From Adenophora triphylla var. japonica (Eukaryota; Streptophyta; Magnoliopsida; Asterales; Campanulaceae), in contig JAFEMH010002343.1 in NCBI GenBank assembly GCA_022495995.1, forward strand, positions 186,001 to 250,000: a stretch of 64,000 bases of DNA. Direction: 5' to 3'. The notes under the pieces were generated by a model. The model worked only from the letters and a program-made list of their open reading frames with translations, searched no databases and had not been told where the DNA came from. Both the position numbers and the translations under genes were made by a program. Below are positions 34,340 through 45,440 of this stretch, in pieces; the stretch's first letter is position 1; the number at the start of each line of letters is the position of its first letter.

Positions 34340-35010
34340 CTACTCAAGCTCCCTGGTGATTCGGCCAAGGACTGATTTCACCTATGCCCCCAGATCGGCC
34401 GTTCCCTCCACCTCGTTCGCCGCCGCCGGTAGCTCCTCTCTCTAGCTCGGCCGGTTTGAATGCCCATGGTTCCACCACAAGACCCTCATTTGGCTTGGTT
34501 CGTGGAACGACACAAGGAAATGAAAGCACAGATTAGCTGAATCGACCGCATTAAAGTCTCGCTTCCGACCAACGAACCCGACTCCTTTGTTCCCCACAAA
34601 TTCGTGATGCCTAATTTGGATCTCTTTGATGGCACCGCATGCCCGAAAACCCATCTCGGACACGTATACCTTGGCAATGAAGGTCAAAAGGGGCGCCAAT
34701 CAGCGGTTGGCTGACTATTTCGCTCTCTTTGAAGTCCAAAGTGCTCTAAAATGGTTCTTCCGCTTAAAATCCGAGGCCGTGGCTACATGGGACCAGATTA
34801 CTAGCTAACTTGGAGTGGGAAGCAAATAGATTTTACCTGGCAGACAACAATGCAGTCGTCCCGACGAGAACATCGGGACTTTTACAAGCAAGATGGCAAC
34901 TCCTCCTTTTGAAGAGGAACAACTAGAGCATCTTTCACTACGCCCGAAACCACATCCGAGATCTCACTTAGCAATTTCCCCTATCCGGATCTACGGGCAA
35001 TGATCAATTC
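34340..35010 (+). pseudogene. Tat-type gag fragment of element B
   Basis: The plus strand reads pieces of a different Tat gag: KVSLPTNEPDSFVPHKFVMP, LFDGTACPKTH and ALKWFFRLKSEAVATWDQIT (34540-34800), the last being the conserved retrotransposon gag core. Stops and frameshifts abound. Its orientation is opposite to element A, which ends at 34332. Confidence 0.7.
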
Positions 35011-36219
35011 CTGGCTAAATTTGAGAGGGCTTACAATCGCTAGCGAGTTGTCGCACCTCCGGCTACGGATACCGGGTTTCTTCCACCCCCAACACGACTC
35101 CCGAAAAAGGGTAGTGTGAGAACTGATCGAAAAGGGGACCCCAAGGACCCAATACAGTCAACAATCCATTCCACTAAAAAAGTAAATGAATATGATCGAA
35201 GCCACGAACAAGCCAAGTGCCACTATGGCTAACAGAGTTCCTATATGGAAGACACTCTTCGAAGAGAGGATTCTAGTTTCATAGTCGGTATTAAAGATGG
35301 GTTTCTCCCTTCATGACAACTTCACCTTGAAGGCTCTCACGTTGATCGATTGGCTCGGTACTTCATCACTATGTCAGTCAAACCTTTAACTGGACCTCTG
35401 TAGTGACGCTTTGTCAAACTCCGGGCTTCATCAAATCATTCAGAGAAAGATTCCGTGGTTTTCGCCATGTCTTTTCCATGGAATGGGGCTTTATCAAGTC
35501 ACACCTATCTTCAGAAGAAAGGTCTCGGTCACCTCAACAACCTGCCTTGGAGTTTCAGCCTTTAGAACTTGGCATATGGCAACTCCTGCATCATCAAAAG
35601 TTGAGAATTGGGGATCTCCTCATATCGACATTTCGTCAAATCACAACTAACCCAAGCGAAAGAGGGTTCATTCGTGACAACATACTTTGATTCTAGAGCC
35701 TGTCAGCACCAGCTTCAAATGTCCGAGACTGAAAAGAAATTTCAATCGAGACCCGGGGTTCAAATCCAACTTCATCCCAAGATCAAAATTGACCTCATCA
35801 ATAACATGCAATTCAGTCCGCGACTAAAGGATATCACCCCACCAGCTCAAAGCTTGTCCCAAACACCAACAACACATATATCCCCTCTCATCACCATGCA
35901 TCCCCACAAAATCTCCCCAGGGCTCATGTAGCATGCACAAAACTTGAATCAATAGGAAAAATCCTAAGTGATTGAAAATCATAAATCGTAATTTTCTGCC
36001 AAAAGCTTAGGCCAAGTGCATCTTCGAAAGCAAATAAACGCATCATCTCATAATCATTTTTGGTTATATGCACGCATCCGCCATCATGAATGCCATATAT
36101 GCATCTTCCTCTTCACTAACAAATGCAGAATTCAAACGTAATCCCCTTTTCGGCAAGGATGATCTTCACCAAAGACGACCTCAAATGGATGAAAACAAAC
36201 CCCCAACATCCACAAACAT
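35011..36219 (+). other. Degenerate internal region of Tat element B
   Basis: Probably decayed polyprotein sequence. Frames at 35403-35690 and 35608-35931 are open but I recognise no domain. 35940-36120 is AT-rich. Confidence 0.35.
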
Positions 36220-36540
36220 ATGAAAGACCGCTCCAGCCAAGCTCTTACAATTCGGTCAGGGACGCCAAGCTCTCCAATACAATCAGGTCAAGGACGCCAA
36301 CTCCTCCAATACAAATCAGGTCAAGGATGCCAAGTCAAATCGGTCAAGGACGCCAAGCTCTCCAATACAAATCGGTCAAGGACGCCAAGCTCTCCAATAC
36401 AAGACGGCCTGAGACGCCAAGTTCTCAAAATGCAAATCGGTCAAAGATACCAAGGTCTCAAATATTAGTACGGTCGAGACGCCAAGTTCTCCAATACAAA
36501 TCGGTCGGGGACGCCAAGTTCTCAAATACAATCTGATGCG
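36220..36540 (+). repeat. Tandem array of about 33 bp units in element B
   Basis: Eight or so copies of a unit with CGGTCAAGGACGCCAAG followed by CTCTCCAATACAAAT; copies decay toward the right. Confidence 0.8.
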
Positions 36541-36899
36541 ATTAGAGACACCAAGTTCTCAAAAGCAAGAAGTCCCAACGTGAAGACAAGCTCAAAACCT
36601 CTACAAGTTTGACGCATCACCAAAGCAAGATGCACTCAACCAAACTCCTCCTTCAGTCAAAATGCCTCCAAAGACAATCGTCGGCCAGAAACCGTCCCAC
36701 GAAACGGCAACCTAACAACTCTTCATCAACATCACGGCGTAGCCTCGTTTACATGTAAGCACAAAGCATGTATGAAAGCATATCTTAATCAACTACTTTT
36801 CTAAAAGAACATTATCATCAAATCTTAGGCGACTTCCCAAAAAAATAGTCAAACCTCAAAATACTGTCAAACCATCAAAGACCATCCCCAGCTATGTTC
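36541..36899. other. Spacer without features
   Basis: No gene or clear repeat seen apart from isolated array-like remnants near 36545. Confidence 0.4.
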
Positions 36900-36961
36900 G
36901 AACTACGACCGGCTTGATTCCCTCTTAAGGATACGTAGGTAGCCTATCATTAGGTCCAGCC
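36900..36961 (+). repeat. Tat hairpin motif, element B copy 1
   Basis: Reads GAACTACGACCGGCTTGATT through GGATACGTAGGTAGCC to GGTCCAGCC. CTACG pairs with CGTAG and ATTCC with GGAT, giving a stem-loop. Other copies are at 38591 and 39014, and on the minus strand in Tat-A at 20485, 20662, 20835, 27810 and 28344. Confidence 0.75.
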
Positions 36962-37009
36962 ACTCGACCAGCACGGTCATCCTTTCCTTCGGCAGTCAAA
37001 CGTAAGACC

Positions 37010-38480
37010 GATTTCCCCGAGAAAGATAACGAGATCCCGTATCTTTCATCAAATCTTCTTCCCTATTTCAAACGTAAGACCGAGGCCCCGAGAAACGGTC
37101 CGTATCTTCATCAAAATCTTCACGACAGAACAAGACCGAAGATCAAGGTGCCCCGAGAAAGATAAGATCGGATCCGTATCTTTCATCAAAATCTTCCCTG
37201 CGAGCCAAACGTAAGACCGAGTGCCTCGAGAAAGATAACGAGATCCCGTATCTTTCATCAAAATCTTCCCCGGCAGTCAAACGTAAGACCGATCTCCTCG
37301 AGAAAGATAACGAGATCAGTATCTTTCATCAAAATCTTCCCGCCATCAACGTAAGACCGAGTGCCCCGAGAAAGATAACGGATCCCGTATCTTTCATCAA
37401 AATCTTCCACGATCATCAAGAATCAAGGCACCGAGAAAGATAACGAGATCCCAGTATCTTTCATCAAATCGCATCATCAAAACATCCAAAACGCCAATCA
37501 TTCCCCTGAGAAAGATATACGAAAATCGTATCTTTCATCAAAATCCTTCCCAGATGAGTCAAACGTAAGACCGATCTCTCGAGAAAGATAACGAGATCCG
37601 TATCTTTCATCAAAATCTTCCGGCGGTCGAACGTAAGGCAGAGTGGCTCAGAAAGATAACGAATCTATCTTTCATCAAAATCCTTCCTGCTAGCCGTAAT
37701 TGACGTAAGGCCGAAGCCTGAGAAAGATAACGGATCATTATCTTTCATCAAAATCTTCGGCGGTCGAAACGTAAGATCGATTCCTCGAAAGATAACTGGA
37801 TCCCAGTATCTTTCATCAAAATCTTCCGTGGTAAAACGTGGGCCGACTTGCCCAGAGAAAGATAACAAAATCTCGTATCTTTCATCAAAATCCTTCCCGG
37901 CAAAGAAACGTAGGCACTGAGTCCCCGAGAAAGATAACGGATCCCAGTATCTTTCATGAAAATCTTCCCAAGCAAAACGTAAGGCCCAGAGTGCCCAGAG
38001 AAAGATAACGGATCCCCGTATCTTTCATCAAAGTCTTCCCGGGTCAAGAAACTAAGGCCAGAGTGCCCAGAAAGTGGTCGAGAAACATACTTCGGATCCG
38101 TATCTTTCCAAAATAGTACTAAACGTAGGCCAGAGTGCCCGAGAAAGATAACGAGATCCCGTATCTTCTCATCAAAATCATTCTCATTCAAACGTAAGAC
38201 CGGCGAGTGCCCGAGAAAGATAACGAGATCCCGTATCTTTCATCAAAATCATTCCCGTGATAAACGTAAGACCGATCTCCTCGAGAAAGATAACGAGATC
38301 CCGTATATTTCATCAAAATCTTCCCAGCGATCAAACGTAAGACCGATCTCCTCGAAAAAGATAACGAGATCCCGTATCTTTCATCAAAATCTTCCCCGGC
38401 AGTCAAACGTAAGACCGAGTGCCCCGAGAAAGATAACGGATCCCGTATCTTTCGTCAAAATCATCAAGCGCGGTCGAAGC
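37010..38480 (+). repeat. Large tandem array of about 70 bp units, about 20 copies
   Basis: The unit contains AAACGTAAGACCGA, a CCGAG link, GAGAAAGATAACGAGATCCC and GTATCTTTCATCAAAATCTT. GAAAGATA and TATCTTTC form an 8 bp inverted repeat inside each unit. Unit length is irregular because of small deletions. It lies upstream of an LTR, in the 3' untranslated region typical of Tat elements. Confidence 0.88.
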
Positions 38481-38590
38481 GTAAGACTAATTCCCCGGCG
38501 AATACGTCGATTTTCCTCAGGCGAAGGCTAACGAAATCCCCCAGTAAGTTAACGGAATCCCAAAAGCCAACGGAATCTCGAGTAGATCTC

Positions 38591-38651
38591 GAACTACGAA
38601 AGGGCTTGATTCCCACTAGGGATACGTAGGTAGCCTATCATTAGGTCCAGC
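38591..38651 (+). repeat. Tat hairpin motif, element B copy 2
   Basis: Same arrangement as 36900-36961: GAACTACG, GGCTTGATTCC, GGATACGTAGG, TTAGGTCCAG. Separates two tandem arrays. Confidence 0.75.
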
Positions 38652-38699
38652 CCCTCGACCAAAACGGTCACCCTCTCCTTCGGCAGCAGACAAAGTCCA

Positions 38700-38880
38700 C
38701 CGAAAGGCCATTTCAAATTAAGGTCCGAGGCGCCTAAAAAGCCATCATCATCAAGGTTCGAGGCACCTAAAACGCCATCATCAAGGTCCGAGGCACCTAA
38801 AAAGCCATCTCCAAGGTTCGAGGCACCTAAAACGCCATCTTCAAGGTTTGAGGCACCTAAGACGCTATCACTAGGAAAGC
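38700..38880 (+). repeat. Tandem array of about 31 bp units, about six copies
   Basis: The unit is AAGGTTCGAGGCACCTAAAA followed by CGCCATCATC. A stray copy occurs near 38980, so the array was once longer. Confidence 0.8.
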
Positions 38881-39013
38881 GATAAATCGCAATCATCCCC
38901 AGCAGAGACCGAAAATGGTCATCTCTTATCCCCAGCAGAGTTTCTCTCCAGCAACCGACTGTAGAACTCGCTCATCAGGTTCGAGGCACCTAAAACGCCA
39001 GGGTCAAAGACCC

Positions 39014-39074
39014 GAACTACGACTGGCTTGATTCCCATTCGGGATACGTAGGTAGCCTATCGCTAGGTTCAGCC
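39014..39074 (+). repeat. Tat hairpin motif, element B copy 3
   Basis: GAACTACGACTGGCTTGATT through GGATACGTAGGTAGCC; see 36900. It ends about 90 bp before the LTR starts. Confidence 0.75.
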
Positions 39075-39162
39075 ACCCGATCACTCGATCATCCTGCCAA
39101 ATATGGAGCCTTACTCTTATCGACGACCCCGCTTCCTTCGAAAGCGCCGTCGCGAGGCTACT

Positions 39163-40653
39163 GTAAGTGCTCCAATTTGAGCTTGTTAGAATTTTCGTTA
39201 GAAAATTAACGAAAGTCATAACAATTACTAACATTCCTAACAATCCTAACTTTTCTAACAAAGTGAGGGTAAAATGGGCATTGCTATTTAGAGTTAAACC
39301 TTCCAAGGAATCTCAAAAAGCAAAAGAATTAAGAAAATCCCGAAACAGCAAGTTGAAAAACATTTTCTGCTGAGATTTTTGAATTTTATTCCTTGTGTCC
39401 AAAGCCTGAGCTGCATTTAATGAACAGTGCACGCCAAGCGGTCAATCCGCGGATGACTTTGTAAAGTCGGGAGGGAGGCTATAAATTGAGCCCTCCGAGT
39501 CACAAAAAAAAAAGAGGAACAACACATTTTGCACCGAACCTCTCAAGCGAAATATAGAGAGAAAACAGTGAGAATTCTTCAAGAATTGTCACCTTTTTCT
39601 CTCCAATCTTTCCCAACTCATACTCATCCACTCACTCTCATATTAAAGCCCTAAACACTCATACACTCAAGTCAAACACTCAAGAACACAAGGAAGATTG
39701 GTAAACCCTCCTTCTCCTAACCCTAAATCTCATCCATGCATGCATCTTCAAACTACAAAATGTAGTTCCTTCATCTTCTTACTTTAGATCTAAGAAGATC
39801 ACCATGGAAGACCATCTCCATGGATGATCTTCTACAAAGATCAAAAATTATTTTCAAGTTCTCTTATTTTCTTGCAAAGAAAACTCATTTTCAAAACCCT
39901 AAAAATCATTTTCAAGCATAAAATCTCATTTTCAAAGGATAAAAATCCCCTTCCCAAGCAAATGAAATGCTTAGTCCTAATGTACCCCAAGGATGGTTTG
40001 GTATAGTTGATTCACCACTAAAATGTCTAGTGATCACTAACCAAAACCTAGGGAAATGGGGACAAGCATGGATGCAAAACCCCCCTTAAAATCATATTTT
40101 CTTTCTTGAGAAGTTGCTGTCCAATAACAATTTTCCCAGACCTCAGTCCATTGTCTTAATTCTTGGACACAGATGAACTTGGAATTTGGTGTTGACTACA
40201 AAACACTTTTTGTAGCCAACATCCAGAGCTTTCCAGACATATTTTTACCTTATTTTTTGGGTGAGTAAAACTCCTCTTTTCAAATTTTCTTTCAGAGGCT
40301 AGTTCATCAGCTTCTGGAAATCCAGATCTCATATCTGAGGTTTCCAGAAGGTTTTGACCCCTCAAATCTTCTCCAAAATGGAAAATTCCTTCGCACAAAC
40401 CTTATTTAAGGTGTCTAGAACAACTTTCATTCTCTGAGTTTATCTAGATTATGAAGTTTTAAGACCCTTGAATCCCTTTCAAAATCAAAGGTCCACTGCC
40501 TTTTTCATTCTGGCAGAAATGGCTCTCAACTTCAAAAGGTCTTTTGAGTACCAAATCTCAATCCAAAAATCTTTCAAAAAATCATGGAATCAGTTTAAAG
40601 TCTTGTAAAGATATCCCTATTTTTACTTTTCTGAGTTTTAAAGTATTTTGGCC

Positions 40654-40691
<38 letters not shown>

Positions 40692-40832
40692 TGATTTTCA
40701 GCTTGGAAGACTCATTTTACGAGGCATTCCGGGTGCACACTAACGTCCTTCCCGGCGTGTAACATGACCTCCGAACCTAAATCTCTGATCTCGGGCTTTT
40801 TTCAAAGTTTTGGCCCTCAAAATTAAAATGGC
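39163..40832 (+). repeat. LTR of Tat element B
   Basis: Starts TGTAAGTGCTCC, close to the Tat-A LTR start TGTAAGTACCCC. Near its end it shares an AC microsatellite (40661-40689), CTCATTTTACGAGGC and GACCTCCGAAC with Tat-A LTRs. A PBS-like TGGCGACTC begins at 40834. No second copy is in the window, so the 3' border is inferred from the PBS. Confidence 0.7.
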
Positions 40833-40833
40833 G

Positions 40834-40851
40834 TGGCGACTCCGTTTTCGT
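40834..40851 (+). other. Primer-binding site next to LTR B
   Basis: TGGCGACTCCGTTTTCG directly after an AAAATGGCG LTR end. Same core as the Tat-A PBS. Confidence 0.6.
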
Positions 40852-40915
40852 TGATTTTTTCAAACAAAAATGGGAAAATTTTCGGATCACACATCATCAC
40901 AGGGGTGTAGGTTGT
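40852..40915 (+). other. Junction between LTR B leader and pol of element C
   Basis: About 60 bp of leader-like DNA (GGGAAAATTTTCGGATCACA) then direct entry into pol-type coding sequence. Gag and protease are missing between the two. Confidence 0.4.
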
Positions 40916-43900
40916 TTGAAGAGTGAAGCAATTACTGTGGCGAGAAAGAAAAAGGAGATGATGAAGGCCAAGGGGGCATCCACCAGCTCGTTGACGACAA
41001 AGTATGATTCTCGCCAATTAAAGATAAATGTGATAGAGGAGGTTGATTCCGAGATTGAGTGGGTGGTGACTGAGAGTATGAAAAATGGCACTGCTATGAT
41101 TGTCGCGGTAGCGAACAGGGCCCAGAATAATATAGGAGTTGGGATTATGGAGATGGCCCGGGTGAGGCATCTGAATCTGTATTGAATGATTCAGGGAATG
41201 GGCGAGAAAGAAGGGTGATTGATTTGCGGGAACCGGGGCACAAGAGCATTGAGCAGGATGTCTCAGGCGAGATTAATTTGGGTGTGGAAGTTGTGAATGT
41301 GACACCAAACTGGAGCTATGCAAGAGTGGTTCAGTTTATTCAGATGGGTGAACCGAGAATAGAGGAAATTGGGTTTGAAGAAATTATTGACAGTGAATCT
41401 GAGGAGGATTGCGAAATGATCGAAGTTGAGTATCCCGATGGGCGGCCTACGGGAAATGAGTTTACTGATCCTCGGAAGCTGGTTCCCGCCAATGATCTCG
41501 TTAGCAAGAAACGTAAAAGAATTGAAGTTGACACTCTACAGACGCGAGATGAGCCTGATATTCAGGCAGATGAAGAATTGGAGGAGATTGAAATCAACTG
41601 TTACTTCCCGGAGCAAAAGGTCAAGATTGGAAAGCAGTTGTTTCGAGATGAGCGGGAGCGATTAGTGGAGTTTTTGAAGGAGAATTTGGATGTTTTCGCA
41701 TGGCGGCCAGAATATATGGGAGGTATTGACGAGAATGTTGCCATGCATTGCTTGAATGCTGACCCAAACATTGAGCCATTCAAGCAGAAGGTCAGACACT
41801 TGTCGCCAGAGAAAGAAAGGGCAGTGTTGGAAGAAGTTGACAAGCTTTTGAAGGCGGGAATCATAAAGAAAATTCAGTATCCCATGTGGTTAGCATGCCC
41901 GGTTATGGTTTTGAAGTCAAAAAAGAAGTGGAGGATGTGTATCGACTTCACAGATCTTAATACCGCCTGCCCTAAAGACTGTTACCCGCTCCCCAAGATT
42001 GATAAGTTGGTTGATTCGATTGCCGGCCACCGAGTTTTCAGTTTTATTGATGCGTAATCTAGTTACCATCAAATCAAAATGGCCGAGGAAGATAAGGCAA
42101 AAACGGCCTTCAGGACACCAAAAGGAAATTTTTGTTATAAAATGATGCCATTTGGGCTGAAAAATGCTGGAGGGACATATCAGAGAATGGTGAATGAAGT
42201 GTTCAAGACGCAGATTGGAAGGAACCTGGAGGCATATATTGATGACATGGTGATAAAGACCAGAGAGAATGATCATGTTTTGGATCTCGCAGAAACATTT
42301 GAAAATTTGAGAAGAAATTCTATGAAGTTGAACCCCAGTAAGTGCACGTTTGGTGTGACGGCGGGAAAGTTTTTGGGTTTCTTGGTAAATTGGCGAGGGA
42401 TTGAGGCCAACCCGGAGAAAATCCAAGCATTGTTAGATATGTCGCCACCCAAGACAATTCGCGAGATTCAGAGGCTAAATGGGAGGGTCATTGCTCTGGG
42501 AGATTCATTTCAAGGTTGGCGGAAAAATGTTTACCGTTTTATAAGGTTTTGAAAGGAGTGAAGACCTTTGTCTGGGACGCTGAGTGTGATTCCTCCTTCG
42601 AGCAATTGAAAGTTTACTTGGGAAAGCCGCCCCTGTTGTGCAGTCCTGTTGATGGGGAAGAATTGTTTATTTATTTGGCGGCCTCTGATTATGCTGTAGC
42701 CGCAGTATTGGTCAAAGAAGAAGGCGGTGCTCAGAGGCCGATATATTATGTTTCGAAAGCATTGAGCGAGATTGAATCAAGATACTTCAATATCGAGAAA
42801 TTGGCATACGCCTTGGTGGTTGCCCCGAGAAAATTGAGAGCCTACTTTGTCGCGCACACCATTGTTGTATTAAGTGACGCCCCGTTGAGGAAAATTTTAC
42901 AACAGCCAGATGCCGCGGGGAGATTGCTGAAGTGGTCGATTGAGTTGACTGAGTTTGATTTGAGATATGAATCCCGCCGGGCTATCAAGGCGCAGGCGTT
43001 GGCTGATTTCATTGTGGAAACACCCTTTACGAGATCCCAAGCCGAGTTGATGGAAGAGGCTGTCAAGAAGAGAGCGGCAAAGAAAGTCGCCCCTAGCCTG
43101 GTGGAAGAAAGGGAGAGGCCGCCTGGATGTTGGATGTTGCATGTGGATGGTTCTTCGTCCAAGGACAAAGGTGGAGCGGGAATCACTGTAATCTCGCCGG
43201 ACGAGGAGATTAAGTATGAGAAGGCGTTGCGGTTTAAATTTAATGTTTCCAATAATCAGGCCGAATATGAAGCGTTGATCGCTGGAATTGAGTTGGCAAG
43301 AGACATCGGGCTAACTAAGGTCGTGATACACTCCGACTCTCAATTGATTGTCAATCAAATAAAGGGTGAATACGGGGTAATGAACGCGGTCTTAAGAAGA
43401 TATTGTGATTTGGCGAGAAACGTGTTGAAGTGTTTCGAGTTTTGGGAATTGATACAGATTGACCGAACAGAGAATTTGCGGGCTGATGAGTTAAGCAGAT
43501 CAGAGGGAACCGAGGAGCAGAGCTCAGTTGGTGAACCATTGATAGAGTTTGTGGAGATGCCGGCAATTGACAGACATATTATTTCAGAGATTATCGAGAT
43601 CGAGAAGAATTGGGTAAGCGAGATGAAAGTTTTTTTGGAAAAAGAAGAGTTGTCGCAGGATGAGGAAAGGGCGAGATTGGTGAGAGTAACTTCCCCGCGG
43701 TTTACAGTGCAAGATGGCGTGCTATACCGAAAATCTTTCTCAAAACCTTTATTGAGATGTGTTGAGCCAAGTTTGGTGCAGAAGGTGCTGTTTGAAATTC
43801 ATGAGGGTGTGTGTGGCGGCCATCCTGGAGCTAGAACTCTGGCAGATAAAGTTTTGTTTCATGGCTACTATTGGCCAAGTTTGAGAAAGGATGCCGAGAT

Positions 43901-44840
43901 ATATGTAAAAAGATGCGAAAAGTGTCAGAGGTTTGACGACATCCCCCGCCAGCCCGCAACTGAGCAAAATCCCATCGTGCCGACTTGGCCTTTTGACATG
44001 TGGGGGATTGATTTGATAGGACCTTTCCCAAAAGCCAGGGGTTCTTGTCAGCATGTGGTTGTCGCCGTAGATTATTTCACGAAGTGGACTGAGGCAAAGG
44101 CTTTAGCAACAATAAGTGAAGACCAAGTGATGTTTGTACAAGAGAATATTTGGTGTAGATATGGGGTTCCCAGAGCAATTATTTCAGATCATGGTACGCA
44201 ATTTGGGAAGAAATTTTCAGCGGAATGTGATAGGGTGAATGTTAAGCACTGGATGTCGGCAGTCTATAGGCCGCAGTGTAATGGCCAAGCCGAGGCGGCA
44301 AACAAACAAATCCTTGCCGCCTTGCGTAAGAATCTGGAAGGAAGAGATGGAGCTTGGTTGGATGAGTTACCAATAGCTTTGTGGTACGTGAGAACAACAA
44401 TCAAAGGATCAACTGGAGAAACCGCCTTTGCCCTTACTTATGGGTCGGAAGCCATGGCGCCTGCCGAGATGGCCTTGCCAACATATAGGGTGGCTAACTA
44501 TGATGAAGCGAGAAATGGGCAAAGGCGATGTAACGATTTGGATTTGATTGATGAAAAAAGGATATATGCGAGAATGAGAATGATTAACTATAAGCAGAAG
44601 ATGAAGGCCCAGCATGATAGGCGGGTTAACAAGAGGTCTTTTAATGTGGGAGATTGGGTTTTGAGAAGTGTGGAGGCAACAGGAGCCAAGCCGGGATACA
44701 CTAAGCTGAATGAGAAATGGGAGGGACCTTTCCAGATCTCGAATGTTGTACGGGAAGGGACGTATCGTTTGAGAAAGCAAGATGGAGAAGAATTGAAAAA
44801 TGCATGGAGTGTTGACCACCTCAAACAGTTTTACCAATGA
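40916..44840 (+). pseudogene. Tat-type pol polyprotein: RT, RNase H, archaeal-type RNase H, integrase
   Basis: Four overlapping frames (40916-41185, 41182-42057, 42079-42552, 42516-44840) make one pol with few breaks: a frameshift near 41170, a stop at 42055-42057 inside RT, and a frameshift near 42510. Reverse transcriptase runs from about 41830 to 42500, with RMCIDFTDLNTACPKDCYPL, PFGLKNAGGTYQRM and the catalytic YIDD at about 42236. RNase H follows (42650-42900). A second RNase H with DGSSS, NNQAEYEAL and HSDSQL (43140-43500) is the archaeal-type domain that marks the Tat clade. Integrase has its HHCC zinc site (HPGARTLADK to CEKCQRF, 43810-43935), then DLIGPF, ISDHGTQF and NGQAEAANKQI carrying the DDE triad. 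The C-terminus ends SVDHLKQFYQ. No protease or gag precedes it, so the element is 5'-truncated and inactive. Confidence 0.93.
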
Positions 44841-45083
44841 AGCCGCTTTTTTCTCCTCAGTTCCATTTCTTTTGTTTGTATCCCTAGATAAAAAAAGTTG
44901 CTTAACTTTTCCCTGTCTTTTGTTTGGTTTGGTTGTTGCATGGGGGGAAAGTTATGTAAAATTTGCTGATCTGGTGGCATGTAAAATGTATATATGATAG
45001 AAGTGGCAAGGAGATGTTCTATCAACATGTATTGTGGCATGATTGTACACTCGTGAATTTTTGACAGTTAATTGTTGTTTCAT
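44841..45083 (+). other. Spacer after pol
   Basis: Non-coding, T-rich spacer; nothing recognisable. Confidence 0.4.
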
Positions 45084-45204
45084 AGATTTTCCAAAGAGTT
45101 TGAAGGAGGCGACAAAAAGGTTGCCGCCAAAGAGTTTGAAGAAGGCGACTAAAAGGTTGCCACCAAAGAGTTTGAAGGAGGCGACAAAAAGGTTGCCGCC
45201 AAAG
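45084..45204 (+). repeat. 36 bp tandem repeats, three copies
   Basis: The unit is AAAGAGTTTGAAGGAGGCGA followed by CAAAAAGGTTGCCGCC, with minor changes. Confidence 0.85.
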
Positions 45205-45440
45205 CTAAAGAAGGGCTAACATCCCGAACTGTCGCCAAAGAAGGGCTAACATCCCGAACTGTCGCCAAAGAAGGGCTAACATCTCGAACTGTCGCCAAAG
45301 AAGGGCTAACATCTCGAACTGTCGCCAAAGAAGGGCTAACATCCCGAACTGTCGCCAAAGAAGGGCTAACATCCCGAACTGTCGCCAAAGAAGGGCTAAC
45401 ATCCCGAACTGTGGCAATGAAGGGCTCGCATCTCGAACTG
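45205..45440 (+). repeat. 30 bp tandem array, seven copies plus a degenerate eighth
   Basis: The unit is AAGGGCTAACATCCCGAACT followed by GTCGCCAAAG, repeating exactly every 30 bases from about 45206; two units have a C-to-T change. Because 30 is divisible by three, long repetitive frames appear on the minus strand; these are artefacts. Confidence 0.92.

Noticed and set aside
37010..38480. Array considered as a CRISPR
   Set aside because: Eukaryotic context, units adjoin without unique spacers, and the position is the 3' region of a Tat element.
40661..40689. AC repeat (and GT runs near 19170 and 33195) as a regulatory Z-DNA element
   Set aside because: A microsatellite shared by Tat LTRs; no evidence beyond simple repetition.
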